A DNA stretch of 64,000 nucleotides from JAJCYX01 sp965243825 (GTDB lineage Bacteria; Chloroflexota; Dehalococcoidia; Lucifugimonadales; Lucifugimonadaceae). How positions within the stretch are numbered: the first letter of the stretch is position 1; each line of letters opens with the position of its first letter. This document shows, piece after piece, positions 26,564 to 34,217 of the stretch. The position numbers and the translations under genes are program-made. The stretch lies in NCBI GenBank assembly GCA_965243825.1, contig CBDEVT010000001.1:2046001-2110000 (forward strand). The letters are read 5' to 3'. The notes beneath the pieces were generated by a model. That model was not told where the DNA came from, did no database searches, and saw only the letters and a program-made list of their open reading frames with translations.

Positions 26564-27304
26564 TTAGTGGTGGCAAGCGGCACAGTCTGTAGGTGCACCG
26601 TTATCTCGGTGGCAGTCTACGCACTGCCCCATCTTCAATGGTTCTACCTGTTCAACCTGCTCCATCGCGGCCACATCTCCGTGACATGTGGAGCAGGTGA
26701 GTGCAGGTTTAACCTCACTCTGCGAGTTCACGCCGTCCGTGGCATTGCCTATTGCAGACGGATTTGCAGTCAAATAGCGAATATGCGGTTCATGTACGAA
26801 GCGAACATGGTCTGGCATACGGTGGACACGGCGCCAGTTGATGGGAGATGACTCATCTCCAATGATCCCGGCGTTAGTCCTCAACTGCGTCAGCGGCTCG
26901 CTGCTGTCTGGACCAATGGCCTGATGACAGAAAGCACATTGAGCGACAGGTGGCACGCCAGCGTTGGCCTGTGTTGTGACAGTGCGGTGACAGAAAGTGC
27001 AGTCGAGTCCCAGTGACATGAGCGGTTCACCGTTCTGGTTGGTCCGCAGAGCACCGGAAGCGTCAGTCAACTGGTCAGTGCCCGCGTGGACGGTGTGAGG
27101 GAAATCGATCGGCTGTTCGAAAGTCTGATCGAAGCCAAGGACGGGAACCGGCTGGCCGAGCCAGCCCGTAATCACGAACGCGACGACTGCTGCCATCAGC
27201 GCAATAGCGCCAAGTCCGCCTACCGCGAGTACAGGGATTAGAACCTTCAACCAGGTTGGCGTGTTTTTGTTGCGCTCTCTGATTAATGAAGTTAGCGACG
27301 CCAA
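26564..27304 (-). CDS. actA: ACIII pentaheme cytochrome c subunit ActA
   Basis: A 246-residue cytochrome with one N-terminal membrane anchor (about 20-50) and five CxxCH heme sites: CTFCH, CAFCH, CSTCH, CVDCH and, at the C-terminus, CAACH. The spread of distant His ligands (HTVHAG, HRMPDHVRFVHEPHI) fits bis-His hemes. ActA carries electrons from the Fe-S subunit outward to ActE. Five hemes is the ActA number in ACIII. It depends on the ccm genes of the same operon for heme attachment. Confidence 0.93.
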   Translation of the reverse strand: MASLTSLIRERNKNTPTWLKVLIPVLAVGGLGAIALMAAVVAFVITGWLGQPVPVLGFDQTFEQPIDFPHTVHAGTDQLTDASGALRTNQNGEPLMSLGLDCTFCHRTVTTQANAGVPPVAQCAFCHQAIGPDSSEPLTQLRTNAGIIGDESSPINWRRVHRMPDHVRFVHEPHIRYLTANPSAIGNATDGVNSQSEVKPALTCSTCHGDVAAMEQVEQVEPLKMGQCVDCHRDNGAPTDCAACHH

Positions 27305-27359
27305 GCCTGTTTAGTCCTCGTAGCCCTAGCCGTGCTTCTAATTAGTCGCCCGATATCGT

Positions 27360-27650
27360 CTACTGCCAGAACCGCGGGTACTGTTCCCGCAGCCAGTCAG
27401 TTTCGGTTGCTGCAAGGAACAGGAATATCCCGATACCTGCGACGCCGATGATTCCAACCAGGTAGAACAGCGGTCTTAGCCTGTTCCACCTTTCCGAAAG
27501 TGTGTTCGTTTCAACAGCAGACGGAATGATTGCATGTGCAGTCAGCAGGCTCGGTCCTGCGACAAGCGCACTGGCAAATGCAGCCCACAGAAATTTCAGG
27601 GCGAGGCCAACCTGCGCCCATTGATCAGTTGTTAGCGGTTGCGGATCCAT
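27360..27650 (-). CDS. Small two-helix membrane protein at the head of the ACIII operon
   Basis: A 96-residue protein with two membrane helices (about 17-42 and 60-82) joined by a polar loop, IPSAVETNTLSERWNRLRP. It is the first gene after the predicted promoter and ends 55 bases before actA. No cofactor motif is visible. It could be an accessory ACIII subunit comparable to the small single- or double-span subunits seen in purified complexes, but I do not recognise a named family. Confidence 0.65.
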   Translation of the reverse strand: MDPQPLTTDQWAQVGLALKFLWAAFASALVAGPSLLTAHAIIPSAVETNTLSERWNRLRPLFYLVGIIGVAGIGIFLFLAATETDWLREQYPRFWQ

Positions 27651-27740
27651 TTCCTGCAGTCTGTCCTAATCCAGTCAGCCAAGCAAGCGAGGCGCGCGAC
27701 AAAACCCGGCATCTTTGCGCCTTCGATCTGGCGAGTGAAA

Positions 27741-27768
27741 ACTATCACGAACGAAAAATCAGTGTCAA
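27741..27768 (-). promoter_or_regulatory. Predicted sigma-70 promoter of the ACIII-ccm operon
   Basis: Reading the minus strand: a perfect TTGACA (27763-27768), a 16-base spacer, then GATAGT (27741-27746), four of six matches to TATAAT. It lies about 90 bases upstream of the first ATG (27650), with no other gene between. This is one of the best -35 boxes seen in the window. Confidence 0.55.
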
Positions 27769-27860
27769 GGAAATATTAAACTTGTTTCAATCGTGCTGAA
27801 TGCGTGCAAAAAACGGTCGCAATCACTCCGTTGATGGATGCTGGGACGCGTTGGTGAAGG

Positions 27861-27893
27861 GATTCGTAACAATCCTCCTGATGCATACGAATC
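27861..27893. repeat. Inverted repeat, 8-base arms
   Basis: GATTCGTA and TACGAATC are separated by 17 bases. It lies between the stop of the minus-strand hypothetical gene (27940) and the ACIII promoter. It could end transcription of the former, though no clear T-run follows on that strand, or be a regulator site for the ACIII promoter 93 bases away. Confidence 0.35.
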
Positions 27894-27939
27894 GCGTCTT
27901 TTAGTGTCGTGGTGATCGATGGTGGACTACACAGTTGAT

Positions 27940-28305
27940 TCAGCTGGTGATCCGGTAATTAGCTGTGCTGTCGAGCAGGACGTACGGCTCTCCTCTTTGT
28001 GTTGAACTGTTCAGAGACCAGGCTTCTGGAGAGTCAACGGGACGGATCCTCACTCCATGGTCGCCGCCTTTCACAAGTCTTGACTCACCGGCCCCTGAAT
28101 CACCGATCAAGACGACCGCTACGTCGCATGGTGTGCCGCCATTATCGGAACACCAGCCGACGATCTCCTGTGGCCCGGTCGTTCCATGGAGTTCGTCAAC
28201 CGTCACAGCCGCACCGGTTTCGGGCGCACCACGTACCTCGAACGTCTGTGTCGGGTAGTAGCCACAGTTTTCGTTATCTTCGATATCTATCCAGACCTGA
28301 GCCAT
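27940..28305 (-). CDS. Hypothetical small protein
   Basis: A 121-residue protein, probably cytoplasmic and beta-rich, with no signal peptide. The start at 28305 (MAQVWIDIEDN) is chosen because AAAAGGAAAACC precedes it; an in-frame ATG nine codons earlier has no such site. Visible features are three Cys (ENCGYYP, GWCSDNGGTPCD), a GDSGAGESR loop and a C-terminal STQRGEPYVLLDSTANYRI strand. I recognise no family. It is transcribed away from the TrpB2-like gene and toward the ACIII promoter. Confidence 0.6.
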   Translation of the reverse strand: MAQVWIDIEDNENCGYYPTQTFEVRGAPETGAAVTVDELHGTTGPQEIVGWCSDNGGTPCDVAVVLIGDSGAGESRLVKGGDHGVRIRPVDSPEAWSLNSSTQRGEPYVLLDSTANYRITS

Positions 28306-28475
28306 GGTTTTCCTTTTATTGAATTCAAGCAAAGGTGTTGGCGTGATTAGTCGGAATCCGCGCCCCGCAACTTCCGACAGTGCCGTAGTACCAGCGATAC
28401 AATCCGGCCATTCACCCAGGCTCCGACAGTATTGCCAGCGACGCTAACCAATCAACCTTACTAAGAGCGATCTAC

Positions 28476-29846
28476 ATGCCTACCGCACTCGGAAACAGAA
28501 TCATGCTTGGTGGCGACGAGATGCCGTCCCAGTGGTTGAATCCGATAGCTGACCTTCCGGTCAAGCTTCCTCCGATGATGTCGAAAACAGGCTTCCCTGT
28601 CACCCAGCAGGAACTTGAACCGATATTCCCTAAGCCGTTAATCCAACAGGAACTGCACTCAGGAACTCGTCACTTCTCGATACCTGGCCCTGTGAGGGAC
28701 AGCTATCTCGACTGGCGCCCGACTCCCCTGATAAGAGCGAGGCGATTGGAAGAGACTCTGGAGACTCCAGCGCGACTCTACTTCAAGTTTGAGGGAGGGA
28801 GTCCATCCGGATCTTACGAGTCGAATACGGCAGTTCCGCAGGCTTTCTACGTCAGCCAGACGGAGTCTGAAACGATCGTCACCGGTGGAGCGGGTGGCTT
28901 ATGGGTAATGGCCATGGGTCACGCGGCAGGCGCTTTCGGTCTGGAAGCTCGGATATATGCAGTGAGGCAGCCTGGCAGCATGCACGCGTGGGGCGAAGCT
29001 GCCGCGAATATATGGAACGTTGACGTCGAAGCCAGCCCAAGCGAAAAGACGCGCGTTGGTAATCATCGATTGGATTCGAGAGGGCCTGACTCCGGTTCGA
29101 TCGCTGTCGCATTGGCGGAGGCTTACGAAGAGGCGACAGTACGCGAAGAGGTTAAATTCGCCATGCCGACTCTGCTGAACTTCACAGCGTTGCACCAGAG
29201 CATCATTGGCCAGGAAGCGGCGCTTCAACTTGGTGAAGTTGAAGAGGGCCCTGATCATGTCATCGGAGCGATAGGGGCTGGATCTCACTTTGCTGGCTTG
29301 ATCGCGCCGTTCGTCGAAACACGAGTATCGAATGATGCACTCCGATTGACCGCAGTCGAAGAGGCCAGCACTCCAAGTCTGACGCGGGGCATATATGCGT
29401 ATGACGCGGCCGATTCAGAAGGTCTGATGCCTTCAGTACAGATGTACACGGTTGGACGGGACTACGATCCTCCAGGTGTTTTGAATGGCAGCATGCGTTA
29501 CCACGGTGTAGCTCCAGTTGTCTCTGCTCTCTTCAGAGAAAAGTACGTTGACGCGATCGCTCACACCCAGGTCGAGGCGTTCAGCGCAGGTTTAATGTTC
29601 ACGCGCGCGCAGGGGATCATCCTCTCCCCGTCTTCCATGTACACAGTCAAGGAGGTCATTGAACAGGCGATGCGTTGCAAGCAGGAGAATCGGGAGGCTG
29701 TGATCCTGTTCTCGATCACGCCTTCGGTGGAGACCGAGCGGTCCGTTTATGATCCGCTTCTGGACGGCACGATGGAGAACCGCAGGCTTGAGGAGAGCCG
29801 TCTAAATCAATCTCTCGCAACTATCCAGAATCAAGGCGTGGAATAG
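28476..29846 (+). CDS. TrpB2-like protein without the PLP lysine (probable pseudoenzyme)
   Basis: A 456-residue protein that follows tryptophan synthase beta-2 (TrpB2) over its length: ADLPVKLPP and TQQELEPIFPKPLI at the N-terminus, WRPTPLIRARRLEETL, NTAVPQAFY, LNFTALHQSIIGQEA and the phosphate loop IGAGSHFAG. Where TrpB2 has GSHKxNTA with the PLP-binding Lys, this protein has GSYESNTA, placing Glu115 at the Lys site. The catalytic Glu region ETGAGQWG is also changed (VTGGAGGLW). PLP chemistry of the normal kind is therefore unlikely. Start codons at 28476, 28503 and 28521 are all possible. It is followed by the E1 alpha/beta genes on the same strand. Confidence 0.85.
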   Translation: MPTALGNRIMLGGDEMPSQWLNPIADLPVKLPPMMSKTGFPVTQQELEPIFPKPLIQQELHSGTRHFSIPGPVRDSYLDWRPTPLIRARRLEETLETPARLYFKFEGGSPSGSYESNTAVPQAFYVSQTESETIVTGGAGGLWVMAMGHAAGAFGLEARIYAVRQPGSMHAWGEAAANIWNVDVEASPSEKTRVGNHRLDSRGPDSGSIAVALAEAYEEATVREEVKFAMPTLLNFTALHQSIIGQEAALQLGEVEEGPDHVIGAIGAGSHFAGLIAPFVETRVSNDALRLTAVEEASTPSLTRGIYAYDAADSEGLMPSVQMYTVGRDYDPPGVLNGSMRYHGVAPVVSALFREKYVDAIAHTQVEAFSAGLMFTRAQGIILSPSSMYTVKEVIEQAMRCKQENREAVILFSITPSVETERSVYDPLLDGTMENRRLEESRLNQSLATIQNQGVE

Positions 29847-29975
29847 GCCGCCGGATTGTTCATGTGCACCGCTGCTGTGCCTGGCGATGCTACGATTCAA
29901 CTTACGCATACTCGGCGCAGAGCCCCTCGAAACCTCGATTTATCTAGTAGTTCGACCGAAACAATGGAGCAACAG

Positions 29976-30977
29976 ATGACCGAACTGTCCCACGAAAAAC
30001 TCACGTGGATCTACACCACGATGTATCGCATCAGGCGGTTCGAAGAGACGATGCTCGAACAGACCTTTAAGGGCAATTCGATGGGTGTAACCCATCCGTC
30101 CGATGGCCAGGAAGCTGTTCCGACCGGCATCTGTGCTCACCTTACGGAGAAGGACTGGATTGGCTCAACGCACCGAGGTCACGGCCACTGCATAGCAAAG
30201 GGCCTTGAGACTCGACGCATGATGGCTGAAATCATGGGGCGTTCGACAGGGCAGTGCAAGGGCAAAGGTGGCTCCATGCATATTGCCGACTTCTCAAAGG
30301 GCATGCTGGGTGCGAACGCCATCGTAGGTGCATCTGTTCCGCTCGCTGTGGGTGCTGCGCTGACAGCCAAGTACCAGGGAAAAGAGAGCGAATCGATCGG
30401 TGTGTCCTTCTTTGGTGACGGCGCCACGTCTCAGGGTGTGGTCCATGAGTCGATGAACCTCGCTGCTATCTGGAAACTGCCGGTGATTTTCGCCTGCGAG
30501 AACAATGGCTATGCCGAGGCAACCCCGGCGTGGTATGCCGTATCGACTGACGATATAGCAGCCAGGGCTGAGGGATACGGGATACCCGGAGTGTCGGTCG
30601 ATGGGATGGATGTTTTCGCTGTGTATGACGCGGCTGAGCAGGCGGTCGCACGAGCGAGGCGAGGTGAAGGACCAACGCTTTTAGATCTCAAAACTTACCG
30701 CTACCACGGCCATTTCCATGCCGACGATACGAAGAAGTACCGCAAGCCTGAGGAAGAACAGGCATATAAAGACCGCGACTGCCTCAAGCTTTTCGAAGAG
30801 CGCGTAACCGGCCAGAGCCTGATGAAAGCGGAAGAACTCTCAACTATCAGGGATGCCATCGAAGAAGAGATGGAAGACGCGGTCAAGTTCGCACTAGACA
30901 GTCCAATGCCTGACGAATCGGAACTCTACTCGGACGTTTACGTCAGCTACTCGAATCCTGTGGCAGGACTGCGGTAA
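29976..30977 (+). CDS. Thiamine-diphosphate dehydrogenase E1 alpha subunit (pyruvate/acetoin type)
   Basis: A 333-residue E1 alpha. The thiamine-diphosphate motif begins SFFGDGATSQGVVHES and ends with ACENNGYA. HRGHGHCIAKG and KGKGGSMHIADF are typical of AcoA/PdhA. With the next gene it forms an alpha2beta2 E1 that decarboxylates a 2-oxo acid or cleaves acetoin. I chose the ATG at 29976, preceded by GGAG, rather than an upstream in-frame ATG at 29856 whose extra residues look non-conserved. No E2 or E3 gene is in the window. Confidence 0.9.
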   Translation: MTELSHEKLTWIYTTMYRIRRFEETMLEQTFKGNSMGVTHPSDGQEAVPTGICAHLTEKDWIGSTHRGHGHCIAKGLETRRMMAEIMGRSTGQCKGKGGSMHIADFSKGMLGANAIVGASVPLAVGAALTAKYQGKESESIGVSFFGDGATSQGVVHESMNLAAIWKLPVIFACENNGYAEATPAWYAVSTDDIAARAEGYGIPGVSVDGMDVFAVYDAAEQAVARARRGEGPTLLDLKTYRYHGHFHADDTKKYRKPEEEQAYKDRDCLKLFEERVTGQSLMKAEELSTIRDAIEEEMEDAVKFALDSPMPDESELYSDVYVSYSNPVAGLR

Positions 30978-31031
30978 CCGATCGTTCTTGCAGAACCTGC
31001 TGATCCCAGTAATCCCACAAGAGATTTACGA

Positions 31032-32108
31032 ATGACAACGAAAGAACAGCCCTCCTCTTCAGCGAACCCACTCGGACCTGGCTATGACGTGCCAGGCCAG
31101 GAGATGCGTTATCGGGACGCATTTAACAAAACACTTCGCGATGAACTCAACCATGACCCTGACGTGTTCGTCATGGGCGAAGACATATCAGGCGGATTCG
31201 ACAAAGACACGAAAGAGCCTCTGGATGCATGGGGTGGACCCTTCGCTGCCACAAAAGGGCTCGTCCAGGATTTTGGACCTGAGCGAATTCGAGACGCACC
31301 GATTTCTGAAGCGGGATTCGTAGGTGCTGCGGTGGGTGCCGCTCTAACTGGTTTGCGACCGGTCGTAGATCTCATGTACTTCGATTTCGTAACCGTTGCA
31401 TACGACCAGTTGCTTTCAAACGCAGCCAAGTCCAGGTACATGTTCGGCGGCCAGACCAAGGTGCCGTTGACTCTATTCGCCCGCTCAGGCGCCGGCACCG
31501 GCCATGCAGCGCAGCACTCGGAAAGCTTCTATTCCATGCTCGCGCACATCCCGGGACTAAAGGTCGTCGTGCCTTCTGACCCATACTCATGTCGTGGGCT
31601 GTTGGCAGCGGCAATCCGTGACGACGACCCGGTTTTCTTGGTCAACGATAAGAAGTTGATCAATTTGACCGGCTTCGTCCCGGACGAGTCTTTCACGATC
31701 GAGATCGGTAAAGGACGCTACCTGAAGCGCGGCAGCGACGTGACACTTATCGGAATGTCATACACCTCTGTGGTCTGTAAAGAAGCAGCTGACAAACTCC
31801 AAGAAGAAGGCATAGACGCTGAGGTAGTAGACATGATGTCTCTCTCGCCATTCGATGAGGAGATCCTGCTCGAGTCCGTGATGAAGACCAACCGGGTTGT
31901 TGTTGTGGACGAGGACACTCCACGCGCTAGCATGGCTTCTGAATTTGCCGCTGTGATCGCCGACAAAGCGTTTGACTATCTTGACGCTCCGGTTAAGCGA
32001 GTCACAGCACCACATACGCCTGTCCCGTACAACAAGGGCCTGGAGATCGCTTTCATGCCAGACCCGGACGATGTTGTTGCGACTGTAAAGACGATGATGG
32101 GCAAATAG
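31032..32108 (+). CDS. Thiamine-diphosphate dehydrogenase E1 beta subunit
   Basis: A 358-residue E1 beta partner of the preceding gene, 54 bases downstream. It has YRDAFNKTLRDEL, VFVMGEDISGGFD, RIRDAPISEAGFVGAAVGAA, the RSGAGTGHAAQHS loop and a C-terminal transketolase-type domain (VVVVDEDTPRASMASEF). The N-terminal 20 residues are Ser/Pro-rich and unlike the family. Acetoin versus pyruvate or branched-chain 2-oxo acid cannot be decided by eye. A hairpin terminator follows at 32132. Confidence 0.9.
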   Translation: MTTKEQPSSSANPLGPGYDVPGQEMRYRDAFNKTLRDELNHDPDVFVMGEDISGGFDKDTKEPLDAWGGPFAATKGLVQDFGPERIRDAPISEAGFVGAAVGAALTGLRPVVDLMYFDFVTVAYDQLLSNAAKSRYMFGGQTKVPLTLFARSGAGTGHAAQHSESFYSMLAHIPGLKVVVPSDPYSCRGLLAAAIRDDDPVFLVNDKKLINLTGFVPDESFTIEIGKGRYLKRGSDVTLIGMSYTSVVCKEAADKLQEEGIDAEVVDMMSLSPFDEEILLESVMKTNRVVVVDEDTPRASMASEFAAVIADKAFDYLDAPVKRVTAPHTPVPYNKGLEIAFMPDPDDVVATVKTMMGK

Positions 32109-32131
32109 AGCGAGTTCTTGTCGAATATAAA

Positions 32132-32159
32132 ACCGGGCGGGGAGTAATCCCAGCCCGGT
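32132..32159. terminator. Bidirectional hairpin between convergent genes
   Basis: ACCGGGC and GCCCGGT arms enclose 14 bases, between the E1 beta stop (32108) and the stop of the His-rich lipoprotein (32187). On the minus strand the stem is followed by TTTATATT, so it fits a rho-independent terminator best for the lipoprotein gene; the plus side has only CTTGGTT. Confidence 0.6.
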
Positions 32160-32186
32160 CTTGGTTAAGGCGTAGTTGCCCTGCGA

Positions 32187-33209
32187 TTAACCGTTTCCTG
32201 GCATGGGCGTGCCTTCGTGGTCTTTCATGTGACCGTCGTCGCCATGTTCCATCTTGTCGTCATGAGCATCATGCCCATTGTCTCCGTGCCCGTGGTCATG
32301 GTCGTCACTAGAGTCACCACCCTTCTCCACGTGCACCGTGGCCACTGCCTCAACCACTTCGCCATCAATCAAGTAGTCTTCATGGGTGTTGGCGTTCAGC
32401 GCAACGCGGATCTCGTGCATGCCTTCGGACAGGTGACCGAGGTGGATCGCTGAACCGTAAACACGACCGATCTTTTCACCGTCAACGTATACGTGCGCGT
32501 GACCTTCTCCATCCACATGATCCTCGTTAACGTCTTTGGGGCTGAACTCAAAGCCATCCACTGTGATGAACACGTTCGCACCTGACACCGAGTCCGGTTC
32601 GGCTGAGATCTGCACGCTCATGCTAGTGGCAGTCTCTATCCCGGCAGCATGTCCGGAATGCCCCTGACCATGATGATCATCAGGCTCCGGTACCGTTACC
32701 GCTTTCGTGGCTATCACCGGCAGGCCGTTTGAGGTGTAGTCGGCATGCGTATTTGCATTCAACGTCACGGCAATGTTGTGCTCTCCAGGTTCAAGCCCGG
32801 GGAGATGGATCCATTCGGTGTACACGCGGCCCAGCTTGACGCCATTGACGTACACGTGAGCGTGCCCTTCACCGTCAACATGGTCCGCGTTCACGCTTTC
32901 TGGCGTGAAGTAGAAGCCCGTGGGGATGATCTGGACGTTCACACCTGAGACCGCGTCAATCTCAACTTCAAGGTCAACCGCCATTCCTGGCGAGTCAACC
33001 GGGCCATGCGCATGCGAAGAGTGATCGTGCGGCTCCGTTGTGGGCTCGATTGTCGGTTCGGCAGTTGGGGGTACGGCAGTCGACGTCGGCTGAACAGCTG
33101 TCGTGGTTGCGGTGGATTCAGCGGCAGGTTCATCAGAACCACACGCAACAGCTATCACAGCGAATGCGCTCATCACGCCAATACCAAGTAACGTGCGCGT
33201 TCTACTCAT
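32187..33209 (-). CDS. His-rich lipoprotein with two tandem metal-binding-like domains
   Basis: A 340-residue exported lipoprotein. Lipobox Cys23 (AFAVIAVAC) is followed by a Thr/Pro linker and a His patch (EPHDHSSHAHG). Two repeats of about 65 residues follow, each with DHVDGEGHAHVYV, a GRVY strand, an I-H-L turn and TLNANTH or ALNANTH. A His patch (DDHHGQGHSGHA) sits between them. The C-terminus is an extreme His/Asp tail (DDHDHGHGDNGHDAHDD). Binding of Cu or Zn outside the cell is the natural inference. I took the ATG at 33209; an earlier in-frame start at 33272 would add residues before the signal peptide. Probably co-transcribed with the gene at 33300. Confidence 0.75.
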   Translation of the reverse strand: MSRTRTLLGIGVMSAFAVIAVACGSDEPAAESTATTTAVQPTSTAVPPTAEPTIEPTTEPHDHSSHAHGPVDSPGMAVDLEVEIDAVSGVNVQIIPTGFYFTPESVNADHVDGEGHAHVYVNGVKLGRVYTEWIHLPGLEPGEHNIAVTLNANTHADYTSNGLPVIATKAVTVPEPDDHHGQGHSGHAAGIETATSMSVQISAEPDSVSGANVFITVDGFEFSPKDVNEDHVDGEGHAHVYVDGEKIGRVYGSAIHLGHLSEGMHEIRVALNANTHEDYLIDGEVVEAVATVHVEKGGDSSDDHDHGHGDNGHDAHDDKMEHGDDGHMKDHEGTPMPGNG

Positions 33210-33299
33210 TTTGAACAATGGAAAATCCTCTCGAATCTGATTAACAACGCGACGCCACACACTCGATGTCATGAGTGGAGCGCCACGGGAAAAAGGAGA

Positions 33300-33674
33300 T
33301 CAGACTGAGAGTCGTGGAGGATTTAGTAGCGAAGCTGGCGACCATTGGCCGCTAGAGGTCTGATCTGGGACTAGATCAGCCATGAACTCTGCTGATGGAT
33401 TTACTTGCTCTACCGAGGGGGCCACAAAAACCAGGGCACCGTTTGTACTGCCCGAATCATCGGTGGTGAAGATCAGATCAGACCGGTTGGTCTCAGCCGG
33501 GTCATGGGTATGCGGCTCCACGATTCCGTCGACCGAAACGTGGCCGTGGAAAGCATGGGCCCCGACAAGCTCAGGACTCAGGCCTGGCGTGATCACGGGA
33601 AGCAGCATGGCGACTGCTGCCAGCCCGGCGACTACCGCCGAACAGAGCGAACTTGATGCGATCTTTGCGAACAT
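33300..33674 (-). CDS. Small exported protein upstream of the His-rich lipoprotein
   Basis: A 124-residue protein with a signal peptide or anchor (SSLCSAVVAGLAAVAMLLPV). A short His-containing segment follows (AHAFHGHVSVDGIVEPHTHD), then a beta-like region. No Cys lies in the mature part. I chose the ATG at 33674, which has AAGAGG just upstream; an in-frame ATG at 33710 has none. The His pattern and 90-base spacing to the lipoprotein gene suggest a shared metal-related role. Family unknown. Confidence 0.6.
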   Translation of the reverse strand: MFAKIASSSLCSAVVAGLAAVAMLLPVITPGLSPELVGAHAFHGHVSVDGIVEPHTHDPAETNRSDLIFTTDDSGSTNGALVFVAPSVEQVNPSAEFMADLVPDQTSSGQWSPASLLNPPRLSV

Positions 33675-33773
33675 GTGCCTCTTGCCGATTCGAGCGGTCA
33701 GAAGGGCCATGGTGAAGGCGACCCAGACTACTTAGACGATAGAATTTCGCCTGTGGATTCGCCAACTTCACCG

Positions 33774-33803
33774 GATCAGATGAGGGATTCGACTCATCTG
33801 ATC
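33774..33803. promoter_or_regulatory. 30-base perfect palindrome, candidate operator
   Basis: GATCAGATGAG, 8 bases, then CTCATCTGATC: two perfect 11-base arms. It sits in the divergent region between the exported-protein start (33674) and the DUF2277 start (33870). No T-run follows on either side, so an operator is more likely than a terminator. A metal-responsive repressor controlling the His-rich genes is a reasonable guess. Confidence 0.5.
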
Positions 33804-33869
33804 GATTCAGACTGATAATTATGGAGAACAGGGTGGGCCAGTTCCACCGTAAGTCACCGGAATTCAGAA

Positions 33870-34091
33870 ATGTGCAGAAGTATCAAAACACTACGCCCGC
33901 CGTTTGAAGAGACTGTCACGGATGAAGATGTCCGCGCAGCCGCGCTCCAGTACGTTCGTAAGATCAGCGGTTTTCGCAAGCCATCACAGGCCAACGAGAA
34001 GGCGTTCAACAAAGCAGTCAGCCAGATCGCTTCGGCATCTCAGCGTCTGCTCGACGGCCTGGTGGTCGGTGCCTCACCCGCTCGCTCCTAG
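33870..34091 (+). CDS. DUF2277 family protein
   Basis: A 73-residue small protein matching DUF2277: it begins MCRSIKTLRPPFEETVTDED, then RAAALQYVRKISGF and PSQANEKAFNKAV. The family is short, conserved, all-helical and of unknown function. The Cys2 and the Arg-rich helix are typical. It is divergent from the metal-related pair and shares the palindrome region. The thiamine-diphosphate enzyme gene follows on the same strand 126 bases downstream. Confidence 0.8.
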   Translation: MCRSIKTLRPPFEETVTDEDVRAAALQYVRKISGFRKPSQANEKAFNKAVSQIASASQRLLDGLVVGASPARS

Positions 34092-34217
34092 GTAGTGTTG
34101 TTGCCCGTTAAGCCCCATCTGGGTGCTAACCTTTGCGCGGCTTTTCTTACTGTGGTTATCAAATCAATCTGAACTCGTGCCCGATCAGGGTGCTCGTGAA
34201 TCGAGGCAAGCAAACGA

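Noticed and set aside
29856..29975. Upstream extension of the E1 alpha frame
   Set aside because: The extra 40 residues look non-conserved and Ser/Arg-rich, while the ATG at 29976 has GGAG at good spacing and begins the conserved domain.
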